Assembly (NCBI GenBank): GCA_029204225.1 | Contig: CM055092.1 | Coordinates: forward strand, 83,310,557 to 83,374,556 | From: Diphasiastrum complanatum | Lineage: Eukaryota; Streptophyta; Lycopodiopsida; Lycopodiales; Lycopodiaceae | Direction of reading: 5' to 3' | DNA length: 64,000 nt | In this document: positions 22,961 to 34,500 of the stretch, piece by piece | Layout: each line of letters starts with the position of its first letter | Numbering within the stretch: the stretch's first letter is position 1 | Program-made: the position numbers and the translations under genes | The notes under the pieces: model-generated | Database searches by the model: none | What the model was told of the DNA's origin: nothing | The model's input: the letters and a program-made list of their open reading frames with translations, nothing else

Positions 22961-23149
22961 TCAACGATGATTTACCAGATACAATCCTTTTCCAAGTTGA
23001 CTCTACACCTATATGGTCTAAGGAAATTACCAAATATTTAACTTCAAGGCAGATGGATCCTTCCTTCTCTAAACCCGAACAACGAGCGTTGGTCCTCAAA
23101 ACTAAACCTTATACGTTAATTGCAGGACAACTCTACAAGCAAGGGTTAG

Positions 23150-24260
23150 ATGGAATTATCTGACGATGTCTTACTGAAGGAAAATTCCCCTCTGTAATTT
23201 CCCTCACTCATGAAGGTATTGGTGCCGGCCATTTCTCTTCTGAAACAACTGCTAAGAAAATCCTCTTGGCCGGTTTTTGGTGGCCAACACTCTTCAAGGA
23301 TATGCACAATTACACTAAGGCTTGTGATGTCTACCAATGCACAAAACGCTTTCAAAAAATAGACTACATGCCTTTACGCCCTGTAACCACTGATCAAGCT
23401 TTCTAGAAATCGGGAATTGATTATGTTGGACCTATTAGTCCTGCTGCTTGATAGACACAATCTCGTTACATCATAGTAGCTACGGAATACTGCACCAAAT
23501 GGGCTGAAGCAAGAGTTGTTCACAATGGTGACGCTCGTTCCACCGCCAAATTTCTTTATGAACGGGTCATAGTTCAGTTCGGATATCCTCTAGAGCTTAT
23601 CAGTGATAGGGGAACACATTTTTTTAACTTTGTCATAATAGATCTTCTTTCCAAATTTTTTGTGGTACATCGCAAAAGTTCTCCATACTATCCACGCTGC
23701 AATGGCCAGGCAGAATCCACCAATAAAATCCTATGTGACATTCTCACCAAAACCATCGAATCCAGCCGATCTGATTGGGAACTCAAACTCCATGCTGCTC
23801 TCTGGGCTTATCACACTACCCCGAAACGAGCTACAGGCTTAACCCCCTTCCAGCTCTATCAAGAAGTCGTTATGCCTGTGGAATTCCATATTCCCTCCCT
23901 TCGAGTACCCTACAACCTTGAGCTCAATATTCCACAGAATCTAGCAAATAGGTTATTCCATCTGGAGCAACTCTGTGAAACACGACGGATCAGCATCCAT
24001 GCTCAACAAGTCCACAAACGACGACAAAAAGCATGGCATGATTGATCATTGAAACTTAGAGATTTCCAGGTGGGCGATAAGGTCCTACTATACCAGGCCA
24101 AAGCCTTCAAAGGCAAACTGAAATTTTCAGGCCAAGGACCTTACGTCATAAAAAAAATCTTTGTCTCTGGATATGTTCAACTCCAAACCCTTCAAGGTGA
24201 TGTCCTCGACACTGTGGTCAATGGGAGTCGACTTAGAAAGTACAACGAACCCTGCTTTTA
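23150..24260 (+). pseudogene. Gypsy integrase
   Basis: A His-His-Cys-Cys zinc region is recognisable (HEGIGAGHFSSETTAKKIL, CDVYQCTKRFQ). The DDE core follows: GIDYVGPISPAA, ELISDRGTHF, and GQAESTNKI, then WELKLHAALWAYHTTPKRATG. After a stop at about 24043 comes the basic C-terminal module (DFQVGDKVLLYQAK, KGKLKFSGQGPYVIKKI). Stops also occur at 23161, 23404 and 23449. No chromodomain is seen, in keeping with an Athila/Tat-type element. Confidence 0.9.
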
Positions 24261-24449
24261 TCTTGATATGTATTCGCTGCTTTTTCTCTCTTTTTATTAT
24301 TTGTATGCCATTTTGACACCATTTTTTGCTATGATTTGTTGTTCCACCCATCAAGATACTATCGGATCAGTCTTCTCTGAGAAAATCACAAAAGCCATTA
24401 GTTTCAAACAAAATGTTTTCACATCATCTCAGATAGAATTTGTCTGACC

Positions 24450-24916
24450 CCTTTTTTACAGAGAACGATCCATTTTTGGCCTCCGCGAATTTTGTCTCAA
24501 AAGAAAAATGTCAAAAACATAAAAAAATGGAATTTTCTTCATCAGATATCCATGTTCAAAATTCGCAGACAATTCGCGAGAGCTTAAATTGATTCTCACA
24601 ATTTCTCTATTACCTCCGCGAATTCTAATCAGATACATTTTTGCACTATCAGACATTTTCCCTCTTTTGGCCAACACAAATCACTTACAGGAATTCGCGG
24701 GCCCTCAGAATGATGCCTCGAAATTTGCGACCATCATTACCAAATCGTGGACACTGAGGACAAATTCTGGGTGCAATTGCGAATTCCTGCCCAAAAGTCT
24801 ATATATAGGTCTCCACTCTTTCTCCACAAGTTCATTTTAGATTGTTGCTCTCGAGTTCATGCCAAATTTTTTTAAAATTTTCAAAATTCTCAAAGCAATC
24901 TAAAATCACTACTGCC
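24450..24916 (+). other. Spacer between gypsy pol and extra ORF, same GAATTCGCG motif
   Basis: This non-coding stretch again contains TCCGCGAATT, ATTCGCAGACAATTCGCGAG, CCGCGAATTCT, GGAATTCGCGGG and GCGAATTCC. The motif of the leader thus recurs in front of the second cistron. A TATATATAGG word at about 24799 could be a TATA-like element for a separate transcript of the ORF, which is inference only. Confidence 0.55.
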
Positions 24917-27080
24917 ATGGCTTCCCGTAATTCCTCACTAAGCTTGCACCGCCGTAAACCCCCTCGTCCTTATACAGGGGATATTATCATGATCTCTCTT
25001 AAGAATTACACCGAGCAGCTCACACTGGCCAAGGGTATCCTCACCAACCTTGGTTTTGATCTAACACTTTTCTGGGACCAGCAGAGCGAGAGTCTCATCC
25101 GAGCAGCTTACTCGACCTATTCGGATGAGTTCCAAACCTTCTGGCTTACAACCAAGACTGGTAGTTATATTATCAATGTCTCTCCAGGGGATCTTCAGAG
25201 TGTCGGCTTTCCTAATCTCGGAGAGACAATCCATGGCAAGGGCACCAGTTATGATGCCAAGTACTTCACCAAGTTTCTGATAGACGATGGCAAAACCATT
25301 GCCCAAACCAACGACGGGATTGCTATCCGACTCATCACGGATCCCCATCTACGGGTCGCCTCAGAGATCATCTTCACCATGGCTGCAATACATACCACCA
25401 AGATGGATCACATCCCACTGAGCGATCTCTTCTCTCTAACCCTCACCATGGACGACCCCACTCAAAATTATAAGTGGACTGAGAAGGTAGTGGAGAAGTT
25501 GTGCGGAGTCCTGAAAGCCCGCAAATCAACTACCAAATGTGGGTATCTCCTCCACATGTTGGTCACCAAGCAATTGGGATCTAAGGCGGCTGCTGCCATC
25601 AAGGAGCTGGATGTTGTTTATCCAAGCACAAAAAAGTGAGCCACCCCCCAACCGACAATAGAACCGGTCTCACCAGCCCCACCTACCAAGAAGCAGAAAG
25701 GGAAGGCAATCAATACCGAAGCAGATGTCCCACATGGCATTCTATCCAGCGACATGGGGGTAGAATATGCTGAATCCGGAAGGAGTCTTAAACCATCTCA
25801 GGTCCCAAAGGAGGTCCTAGAGCAGCAGGCGGCCTTACTTCACCAGGCCTAACAACGCTGACAAGCAGCAGCAGCAGCAGCAGGCAACTCCGGAACGACA
25901 AGCACTTCTGGCTCTGATCCTATGGGCGTGATTACGTCCACACAAGCAATCTCCTCTCCATCACTTGCTCTCACAATCCCACCACCAACCCCACCATTTA
26001 CTGTCACCTCCACACCCTCACTAACTCTCAACACGGGCTTCCCTTCCACACTTCCACAAAAGCCCTCAACTGTACAAATCTCCACCCTACTTGACTCCAC
26101 AGTCAATGTAGATGATTTTGCCTTACAATTACTAACTGCACTCCCATCAACCACTGTCACCACTAACCCAATCCCACAATCTCCACCATGTAGTCTCTCC
26201 CCACCCCTCAATCCACAATCACCCCTCCCTGCCTTTCCTACAACTCCGTCTAGCCCTGCTCCTGATTTTCTACCATTTAACCCCATGTCGTATCCTAACT
26301 ACACACGCAACCTCCCTGACATTGGTCCTTGGGAGCAGCTATCCCTTACAGCCCAAAAAGCGGTATGGTTGGTGAATGAGCTCCAATACAATATATTCGG
26401 CACCCTAGGGGGACAATACACTATGCGGCAATTCGACGATGGTGCTATGGCAGGCCTTTAGAAAGAAAAAGCAAGGCTGGAGGAGGAAACCAAACAACAA
26501 CAGCTGCAGATCCAGAACCTCACGAATCACAATCAATAATAGCAGCAGATGCTAATCCACAGAACCAGCTCCAACTGAAGGTATCCAACATGCAGCAAAC
26601 CATTGATACCCTCAAATCCGAGAAGGATGAGGCTGTAGCAGATTCACAAGCAGCACGTTCCGCTATGAAGGAACAGTTGGAAATGGTGGACTTCAATGAC
26701 TTCGCACCACCAGCTATCCCTGAGGGAGTTGCCATTCTAGTGGTGGCCTATCAAACGTTGGCCCAAAAGCTGAAAACCACAATGGAGCAACACGCAAAAT
26801 TACAACAATCATACATTGCTTCTATCGAGGCCCTAAACTAGCACATAGCCACCCTGGAAGAACGCTTAAAGGCTGCTGCCCAGTCGACATCGTCGGTTCA
26901 TGCACAGCACGCCCAATTTCATGATTCAGGACACCACTTTGATGGACCTGATGGTGGAGATGGCGCAAGATCTCAACAGCCTCCTCCTGCAACTCAAGGC
27001 TCCGTATTTCAAAGCCAACCCTTGGGGCAAGGAGCTCAAACACCAACCAATCCATCGGGCTCTGGGGGTACCAGCTCCCA
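24917..27080 (+). pseudogene. Extra gypsy ORF after pol, unknown function
   Basis: The ATG at 24917 (MASRNSSLSLHRRKPPRPY) opens 240 codons that run to a TGA at 25637, with hydrophilic alpha/beta-like sequence (ISLKNYTEQLTLAKGILTN, TFWLTTKTGSYIINVSPGDL). After the stop, 25640-26460 is strongly Pro/Ser/Thr-rich, ending in a compact block (IGPWEQLSLTAQKAVWLVNELQ). The last part (26461-27080) is Gln/Glu-rich and looks coiled-coil (EKARLEEETKQQQLQIQNL; DTLKSEKDEAVADSQAARSA), ending Gly/Gln-rich. It was probably one protein of about 700 aa before stops. The position matches the env-like or third ORF of Athila-type elements. I see no signal peptide or membrane span, so an envelope role is not supported. 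Confidence 0.65.
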
Positions 27081-27082
27081 AC

Positions 27083-27338
27083 ACCCTTCGGGTGTTAATC
27101 TAGGATTACTCTAGTCACCTTGCTAGTTGGGTAAACCTTAGCAAGGATTTTTATTGTTGTTACTAATTAGTTTATTTCCGTTTCGAGCACTAGTTGGGTA
27201 AGCCTTAGTGCTCTCATTCCTGTCCATATTACTGTTGAAGCTTATTATAGAAACTTAAAAAGTGGATGAATCTCTACATCCCTATATTACACCCGTAAGT
27301 AGATCTAGCCACCGCATTCACTAGAAATACTTCCAACA
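27083..27338 (+). repeat. 3' LTR of nested gypsy, truncated to 256 bp
   Basis: It matches the last 256 bases of the 5' LTR (17409-17664) with few differences and ends TACTTCCAACA. The first ~540 bases of the LTR, and the polypurine tract expected before it, are missing. The extra ORF runs directly into LTR-internal sequence at 27082/27083. The intact target duplication shows that the loss is internal. Confidence 0.93.
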
Positions 27339-27343
27339 TCCTC
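27339..27343. repeat. Right target-site duplication TCCTC of nested gypsy
   Basis: The bases directly after the LTR CA are identical to 16861-16865. See the left copy. Confidence 0.95.
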
Positions 27344-27814
27344 CTTTAACCCATTAAGTATGACTTGAACAAGTTCATTTTGGTTGATGGAGTCTCCTAT
27401 GCATGACAATTCTCTATGGAGGTCTTTAACTCTCATTACATAAGTTGAAGCACATTCATCACTTCTCTGTACACTTTGAAAATTTTGGTTTCTTAGTGTT
27501 AGAAGTCTAGAAGTATTTTTTGCCTCATAGATAGACTTGAGAGTATCCCAAGCATCTTTGGCATTAGTACAAGCACCAATTTCTCTTAAGATGTCATTTG
27601 AGACATTCATCTTAATATAATGCAGAGCCATCTTGGCTCTCTTTTTGTACTTTGGAATTTCTTGAGGAATTTGTGGTTCTTCTTCAATGCCAAGTAAAAT
27701 ATCCATCACATCTTGTAGTATTAAGACAGATTCCATTCTAACCTTCCAAATTGAGTAATTGGAGGTTGACAATCTTTCACTTGCTTCTAATAGAAAGACA
27801 CCCATTGAAGTCAT
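27344..27814 (-). pseudogene. Copia Gag N-terminal part, right of the nested gypsy
   Basis: The minus-strand ATG at 27814 (MTSMGVFLLEASERLSTSNYSIWKVRM) matches the gag start of the copia at 9407. It runs in one open frame through ALHYIKMNVS, AKDAWDTLKSIYEAKN and NELVQVILNGLKE, then enters the gypsy LTR. The remainder of gag lies at 16860. The N-terminal gag region has no stop codon here, unlike the sister copy with TAA at 9539. Confidence 0.9.
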
Positions 27815-27899
27815 AAAGAATGATGGAAATAAAAAAAGATGGATGAAAGAATTGCCTTTTTTCTCACTATAGGAACCAATCAAGGGTAAAAAAACCAAA

Positions 27900-28426
27900 T
27901 CCTATGTAAGACTAAGCAAAAAAAACTGTGAGATAGATCTCACTAGCTTGACAATCTCTCTAAAACTAGATTTGAATCATCAAAAAAGATGAAGTATGAG
28001 AAAAATTATGGTTCTCTGAATTTCACACGTGTGAAATATTCCAAAAATGTCAAATTGACTCAAATACAATCTAATTGTATGAAACAATTTGCCTAGAACC
28101 TATAAATTTCGTCTAAATCACATATAAATGAGATTGTACAGCTTCTGGATGATTTTTGTGATCATTCAAGCAATAAATGACATGTACACACGATTTGCCA
28201 TAGGTCTAGGCGCCCTACCTACGACTCACAAGCAAGATTTGTCAACAAAACATAAGACTAAGCATCATAAATGCCTCTACTCGACTAGAGAGAGAAAATA
28301 GCAAGTACAAAACTCGTGGACAGAGAGAGGGCACAAAGAGCTTGTCTCCAAATTTGCATTACACACAAATTTCATCATTTTCTCAATGAGAGTACATCAC
28401 ATATATATAGATCCATGGACTCTCCT
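27900..28426 (-). repeat. 5' LTR and leader of the split copia element, truncated
   Basis: 28220-28421 is nearly identical to 12853-13055 of the 3' LTR. The outer ~280 bases of the LTR are missing because another LTR (28427-29512) abuts directly. I found no clear initiator-Met primer site near 27.9 kb, so the inner LTR limit is approximate. Confidence 0.75.
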
Positions 28427-29512
28427 CTAAAATGTATAGTTGTGATCCCCATGGTAATTCCCGAAAGATGGATAGCCATGTGGAAGCTAGCAATTTAGAC
28501 TACCTCAACTTGAGTTATGTTTTTAATAAAAAGGCCTCCTATTATCAAGTAAGAGGTGGAACTCAAATACTTATAGATTGGGGTTCACTCTGTTGTAAGA
28601 GGTGGAATCCAGATTATGTTACAATTGGGTTCACCAACTCGTGGGTATAGATAGAGGCCTCCTCCACGAGTTCCATAGCATGCATTATGTACTGAAATGT
28701 TGTTGCTCCTTGAATTGAAGATTCTACTACTTGCATTTCTTTCCATGCTCCATCTTCATGCATATAGTTTGAATATTGATGTATGAATGTGTTTGTTGTT
28801 GTTAATTCTCTCTTAAAAATTGGTTTGGGATTAGTATCAGGTAGATGTGCAAGGCTTGGAGGCTGATCCATCATTCTACTCAGTTTAGATGCTTCTTAGT
28901 TATCGGCTCCCTGAGGAGTTCTTCTTACAACTGTTGAGTGACAGTTGTAACAAGTACTTTGTAGGATTTCCATTTGTGTTAGCATCAAGTAGATGTGCAG
29001 TACTTTGGCATTCCACTGATTTTGATGTTTTTCGTTTTCTGACTCCTTGAGGAGTTTTCCTTACAACTGTTGAGTGACAATTGTAGGAAGCACTTTGTAG
29101 GACTTGTAATTTTAGTTTAAAAGAGGTTGTGTTGATGTTCTGTGATTTCAGTAGGAGTAGATTTAGTTTAGAAGAACGAGTTCCTGACAGATTCTATATC
29201 CAAGATGAGCTACCATTGTTAATAAATGATCAAAATCAAGTCGTCGTTGTGCCATCGACAGGCGGGTACAACACCATTATAGTACAAAATAGATTCCGTG
29301 ACTAAGCCATTGCATATAGATTTGTAACCACATGAATCCTTGCCAAACTGAATCTCTGTCAAACAGTATCGAGCTAACATTCAAACAGAGAACCATTGCT
29401 AAACATTGTCAAGCGGAAGCTGTGACAACCGAGTAGATGCCATTCGTAGTAGGAACATTTATGAGAGATCTTCCTAACAAAGAAGTAGAGGCAGAAGATA
29501 CTTGTGTAAACA
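28427..29512 (-). repeat. LTR 'X', left copy (inverted), outer end truncated
   Basis: The minus strand starts TGTTTACACAAG at 29512 and aligns throughout with 35132-36309 on the plus strand, so the two form inverted arms of about 1.1 kb. An internal duplication of about 141 bp is shared by both. The last 118 bases of the LTR (present at 36310-36427) are missing here. Beyond the TG end lies CACTA Tnp2 coding sequence, with TTTAT next to the LTR. Confidence 0.88.
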
Positions 29513-30005
29513 ATAAAGCCTTTCAAGACTTTCATATAACTTTCCAAAAAAAACATCTAACTATGCATTGTCCACATTACAATGGCATGCATCGTAAAAT
29601 TTCTTTCTTGGGGCAAACATGAGATGTCGTAGCGTTGGAACCCTTTTCAAAGTAATTCTAATTCCTCAATTAAGAGTGCAAGGTAAACATTCATTTTTTT
29701 CACTTTATGTTTTCCAGGAAGAAGAAGTGCTAACATTAGATGACCCTTTTTTATGCTCAACTATCAACCAACGTGGTATGTTATAATTCACCAAAACCAC
29801 GGGCCAAGTAGACCATGTGCTTGCTTTCACGGAAAAGGGATTCACCCCATCTGTTGGAAGCCCAAACCTCACATTTCTAGAATCACCTTGGATATTGTTT
29901 GTCAATGTGTTTCCATACAGGTGAATCTGAGGGAACTCTCATTATCTCATCTAAAGAACGATGATTAGCATGCCAATCCATAAGCTCTGCCTTTTCAGCT
30001 GGATC
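29513..30005 (-). pseudogene. CACTA (En/Spm) Tnp2 transposase fragment, interrupted by LTR X
   Basis: On the minus strand the order is AELMDWHANHRSLDEIM, SDSPVWKHIDKQYP, SRNVRFGLPTDGVNPF, TWSTWPVVLVNYNIPRWL, VYLALLIEELELL, then a jump to WMFFLESYMKVLKGF. These are successive blocks of the plant Tnp2 transposase (Transposase_21 start and DUF4218). The middle several hundred residues between them are deleted. The fragment stops exactly at KGF, where LTR X begins. The complementary piece starting VHQKARPEGS lies at 36428. Tnp2 would cut and join CACTA transposon ends. Frameshifts are present. Confidence 0.82.
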
Positions 30006-31500
30006 TCTTTGATTCTTTGTCTTTATTTTGTAATATCTTTTCTTGCAGCTTCACTTGCTTTCTTAAATATTGTTTCTAGCTGACCAACCAATGTAGGTGG
30101 TAGTTGGTCTTCGCAAGACACTATAATGATCTTTTAGCTGCCACAGTACAGGGTTTGAAAAGAGATGAATAGTGAGATGGTGGAATAACAGAAAGATGTA
30201 AGGTAAGGTGGTGGTTGTGGTGGTACTCTTATGATGGAAGTTGTGGTGGTAGTGATATTGGTAGATGATATGGATAATATAACAGACATGGAAGTAGATA
30301 TAGATGTTGTGGCAAGAGAACTGGATGATGGGATGTGGATGATGTGGATGTAGGAGTGGTTGAAGGAGAAGATTGGTTTCCCAATGCTTGTACTTCTCCC
30401 TCCTTAAGGATCTTCATCTCTCCGGTGCTCGAAACCTAAGGTTTATGATTGGGGTGCTCCTCCTGGTTGAGTCTCTTTGGATTGTCCGTCTGTCTTCTCT
30501 GCCTTTGTTTTCTTGAGTGGGATCAACTACAAGTGTATCTTCTGCTTGTATGCAAGTAGCTTCTTTTCTCCTTCCCCTGAATCTGTTGCCTATGATGGCT
30601 GTTGGAATGCAAGGGGATGATGTGAGTAGTTGGAATGTCCCGGTTGGTGATGAGGACCTGGATCTTGTGGTGATTGCACTTGTGGTGATTGTGGCTGCTG
30701 AGTATCCATCAACGATAGTTGTTGGGAGGAAGTGGCAGGTGATGTTCATCCGGTCTTGCTGATCTGGTCTACAATCTGCGTTCCTCTTCATGAAGATTGT
30801 CTCAATGCTGCACATTTGGTGATATAGGCACATGCAGCTGCTACTCTGGATCTTTGATAGTATTCAAGCTATACTTTCATTGAATAAATGACTCATTTGG
30901 CTGGTCTGTCGATTGATGCCATCGGTTGAGCCTTTGTTCAATGGCTATGTCTTGGTTGAAAGATTTTGTTGAAGTTCGATCAAGAGATGCGACAGAAGTC
31001 GAGGTGATTGTAGCACTCTGTGAGACCACTCGGTCATGTCACTCAAGTAGAACATGTGGTGGAGCAGTCTGTTTTACAATTTCTCTATAGTTGACTCAAA
31101 GACCAATATCTCTACTATAAGCAGGAATCAACTATGATGTGACATGAATTTCTCAGAAACTTGGAGATGCACAAATATCCTAAACTCTCTATAAGGTGAT
31201 ATGGAGATGGATAGATAAATAAAAAATTCATTCTTGAGCTATTCTACAAGTATGACTTGCCGTTTACATAGAGTCGATAAATGCAATGTTCTTGTCAAAC
31301 AAATTTCATGCATCAGAGAGTGGATGCCAGATAGTGCCTATGGTGAAAAACTTCGGTTGAACCTCTTGGTCGAGGAGACTCGGTTTGAGTTCCTTAGTGA
31401 AGATTCGGTTGAAGAGTTCAGTGGAAGAGAGTTGGTTCAAAACATTCAGATGGAAGCCTCAGCTAAAGAGCCTTGGTTTTAACATTTAGTGGATTTTTGT
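30006..31500. other. Non-coding or unrecognised DNA
   Basis: A minus-strand frame (30414-30833) and its neighbours contain Gln/Pro-rich and charged words (QLPPTLVGQLETIFKKASEAARKDI) without a domain I recognise. At 31000-31480 the plus strand repeats words like TCGGTTGAAGAG and GACTCGGTTTGAG. No supported gene is present. Confidence 0.4.
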
Positions 31501-34500
31501 AGTATACGAACCATCAAACATAGCATCGGATGTATTTCAATCAATATGAAATAGTCAAGCATCCGACATAAAATCAGATGTGATGAGAGATTGAGGAGTC
31601 GGATATAAAATGTGGTGACTTGCGGATGTGTTGTCTGGATGTAACTTTAGTAACAGTTTAGAGGCTTGTCGGATCTTCTGTTAATTATAGTCTTGGACGT
31701 ACTTGGTCATGAATGGACATGTCTTAGATTGTTTTTCATTGACTGAATCGTATACCAGAATCAGATTAGCAATATAAGATTCTATATTGATTGTTTCTCA
31801 TATATGATTGAACTGATAGGATATGATTGATATGTCAAATCAACCATAAAAATCTGAACAATGGTGAAGAACTATGATAACTCATTGGATGTATTTTGAA
31901 GCTCATCGGATGTCAACTATGGAATGCAAAGGGAATGCAGAGTCGGATGTAACAAAATACACTAACAGATGCAAATGTGTCGGATGCAAATAAAGTTATA
32001 AGGCGTCGGATGAAGGTTGGCGGATGCAATGGGCGTCGGATGAAATTGATGAGACAGGACGTCAGATGGAACTGAGATGGAAGGGTGTCGAATGCAAATA
32101 AAGGTGGAGTGTTTCAGACGCAAACTGGAGATGGTTTGACGGGTGTAAGATGGGTTAAAAAAAACTAAATCAGAAAAAAAAATAGACTGCATTGAAAAAG
32201 ACAGTGGATGAAAAAAAGTATAAGATATCGAAAATTTTACAAGGGATCGAAAAATTATAAGGGGTCGAAAAACAAGAGATCAAAATAGAAAACTTGAAAA
32301 ATAACACTCGAAAAAATGAAACTCGAAAAATATAACTCAAAAAATAAAATCGAAAAATAAAATTTAAAAAATAAACTCAAAAAATGAATTCGAAAAGTCA
32401 AGGCTCGAAAAAATCTATTTATCAAAAAATGACGAATCGAAAATTAATGACTCGAAAAAATAAAAACTCAAAAAATAAGGACTCAAAAAAATATGGCTCA
32501 AAAAAATCTAAGATTGAAAATTCCAAAAGTATTCAAAAAATGTACAAAGAATCAAAAAATTGAAAATATCGAAAAAAAATATTCAAAAAAAATTTGCAGC
32601 CACATAGGAAAAACTTGAAAAAATTGAGTCGATACAGTATAAAAAAAAATCTGATTGTAGATATAAAAAAATCATGGATTGTTCGAGTCGATATAGTATC
32701 GAAATTTTTTGAAAAACATCGAGTTGCGTATCAAAAAATCTCAAGTGTGAAAAAAATGTCAAGAGACTAAAATCTAGAAAAATGCAAATGTTATGGAACC
32801 TGAACAATTTAAAAGTCCAAACATTAGAAAAATTTGAAAACCTGAAATTTAGAAAATATCGAAAAACCCAAAAATGAGACAATCTCGAAAAACTGAATGG
32901 TCGAAAAATTGTAAAGAGTTGAACAAGTAGGGGGGTTGAAAAATTACAACGGGTCGACAAAATTTCAAAGGGACAAAAAATTGCAAAGAATTGAAAAAAT
33001 TTCAAAGGGTCGAAAATTGAAAAAGAGCGGAAAAATTTCAAAGGGAAAAAAACTGTCAAAGGGTAAAAAATTCCAAAGTGTCAAAAAAATTTGAAGAATG
33101 GAACATTTTTTACAAAGAGTTGAAAATTTTCAAAAGGTCGAAAAATTTGAAAAGGGTTGAAAAACGGCACAGGGTCAAAATGACAAAGAGATTCAAAAAA
33201 CTAGAAAGGAATCAAAAGAACTTTAAATACATAAAAATCATTAAATAAGAAAAACACTGTCGGATGGAACTGGGAAGGAGACGAATGAAAAACATTGGAT
33301 CGAAAGAATTAAGAGATTGAAAAATTAAGGGCTAGATGGAGGTTGACAGAGGCAATGGAAAATGAGGGTCGTCGGATGCAATGAGGGGCGTTAGATGCAA
33401 ATGAAGATGGTCGTCAGATGCATGGGAGATGGGCGTCGGATGCAATGGTGATGGCATTTATCGGATGTAACTGGGAGTTCTTGTGAGTCTTTCTGTTTGA
33501 TTTTATTGGCATTGTTCACAACCTTGAACATATGTGTTGACATGACCTTCCATCTTTGGCCACTTGATAAGGTCAAGTGTCCTTTGTATGCTTGGGTGAC
33601 CAAGGGTTGTCATCACACTGCTACAAGATTTGGGTCCGCAAGTCCTTCCTATCGGACACACAAATCTTTCCCTTACGGAAAAGTAGGACATTCCTTATGG
33701 AATAGTCTTCAAGTATCTTGTCATTTCGGGATTGCTTGGGATCATGTTTCCCAAGGTCATCACTAGATCTAGAACTTCTCGTTAGGACCTAGCCAGATGC
33801 GACCGAAAAACCCATTTGTTCAACAAAGATCCCAAAGTGAAAGATACAAATCAGATTGGATTTCATCACAACATAACTGATTAATCGCCGAATGGAATTT
33901 GGGAAGTCTCTAGCGGATGCAATTTGGAAGTTGTGGAATGCATAGGAGATAGGCGTCGGATGCAATGGTTGGAAGGCACTGGCGGATGGAATTTGGAAGG
34001 CACTAACGGATGTATTCGTTGGCTCCAAAGACAATAGTTCGTCAGATGAAAATTTTTAGAGCTAAAAAAAACTCGAAATTTTGAGAAACTCAAGAAAAAA
34101 ACTCAAAAAATTAGAAAATCCGAGAATGTCGAAGATTCTACAAAAACCGTCGGATGGGATAGTCGGACACAAAGTCATCGGATGCAATCTTCAAAAAGAG
34201 TTTATTTTTTTTATTTTTTTTATTTTTTTGCTGGTCGTCAGATGCAATTGACAAAAAAAATTTTGTTGTGTTGTTCGTCGGACGCAATTTTAAAAAAAAA
34301 AACTCGTAAAATTTTTGAACAATTTGAAATAATTTCGAGAGACTTGAAAAAATTTCGGAGCAACTCGAAAACTTTTGGAACAACTCGAAAACTTTCGAGA
34401 GAGTCAAAAAATACGAAAATCAAAAATCACGTTAGATGCAATTTTTGAAAAAAAAATTATAGTTTTTTGGGAGTTGGCGGATGCAAGGCGGATGGAAAAC

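Larger units (their letters stand above)
16866..27338 (+). mobile_element. Nested Ty3/gypsy element (Athila/Tat-like) with extra ORF
   Basis: This is a 10.5 kb plus-strand gypsy element: 5' LTR (799 bp), tRNA-Asp primer site, long leader, gag, protease, RT, RNase H, integrase, spacer, a further ORF, and a 3' LTR reduced to 256 bp. It is flanked by a perfect 5-bp duplication, TCCTC, and sits inside the gag of a minus-strand copia element. All coding parts carry stops or frameshifts. The domain order with integrase last, the tRNA-Asp primer and the additional ORF after pol fit the Athila/Tat branch of plant gypsy elements. Lineage assignment needs a tree of the RT. Confidence 0.93.
12700..28426 (-). 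mobile_element. Ty1/copia element split by a nested gypsy element
   Basis: This minus-strand copia element has its 5' LTR and gag N-terminus at 27339-28426 and the rest of gag, protease, integrase, RT, RNase H and 3' LTR at about 12700-16865. A 10.5 kb gypsy element sits between the halves, inside gag. The LTRs share about 200 near-identical bases (12853-13055 and 28220-28421). Part of the 5' LTR is lost where another element abuts at 28426/28427. RT keeps its YVDD motif, so before the nesting and point damage this was a fairly complete element. Target duplications cannot be checked because the right end is missing. Confidence 0.88.

Noticed and set aside
25849-26286. Gly/Val-rich minus-strand frame of 145 codons
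   Set aside because: It is the antisense shadow of the Pro/Thr-rich part of the extra gypsy ORF.
30414-30833. 139-codon minus-strand frame as a gene
   Set aside because: Composition is low-complexity (Thr, Ser, Arg), overlapping frames look equally plausible and no family features are seen.
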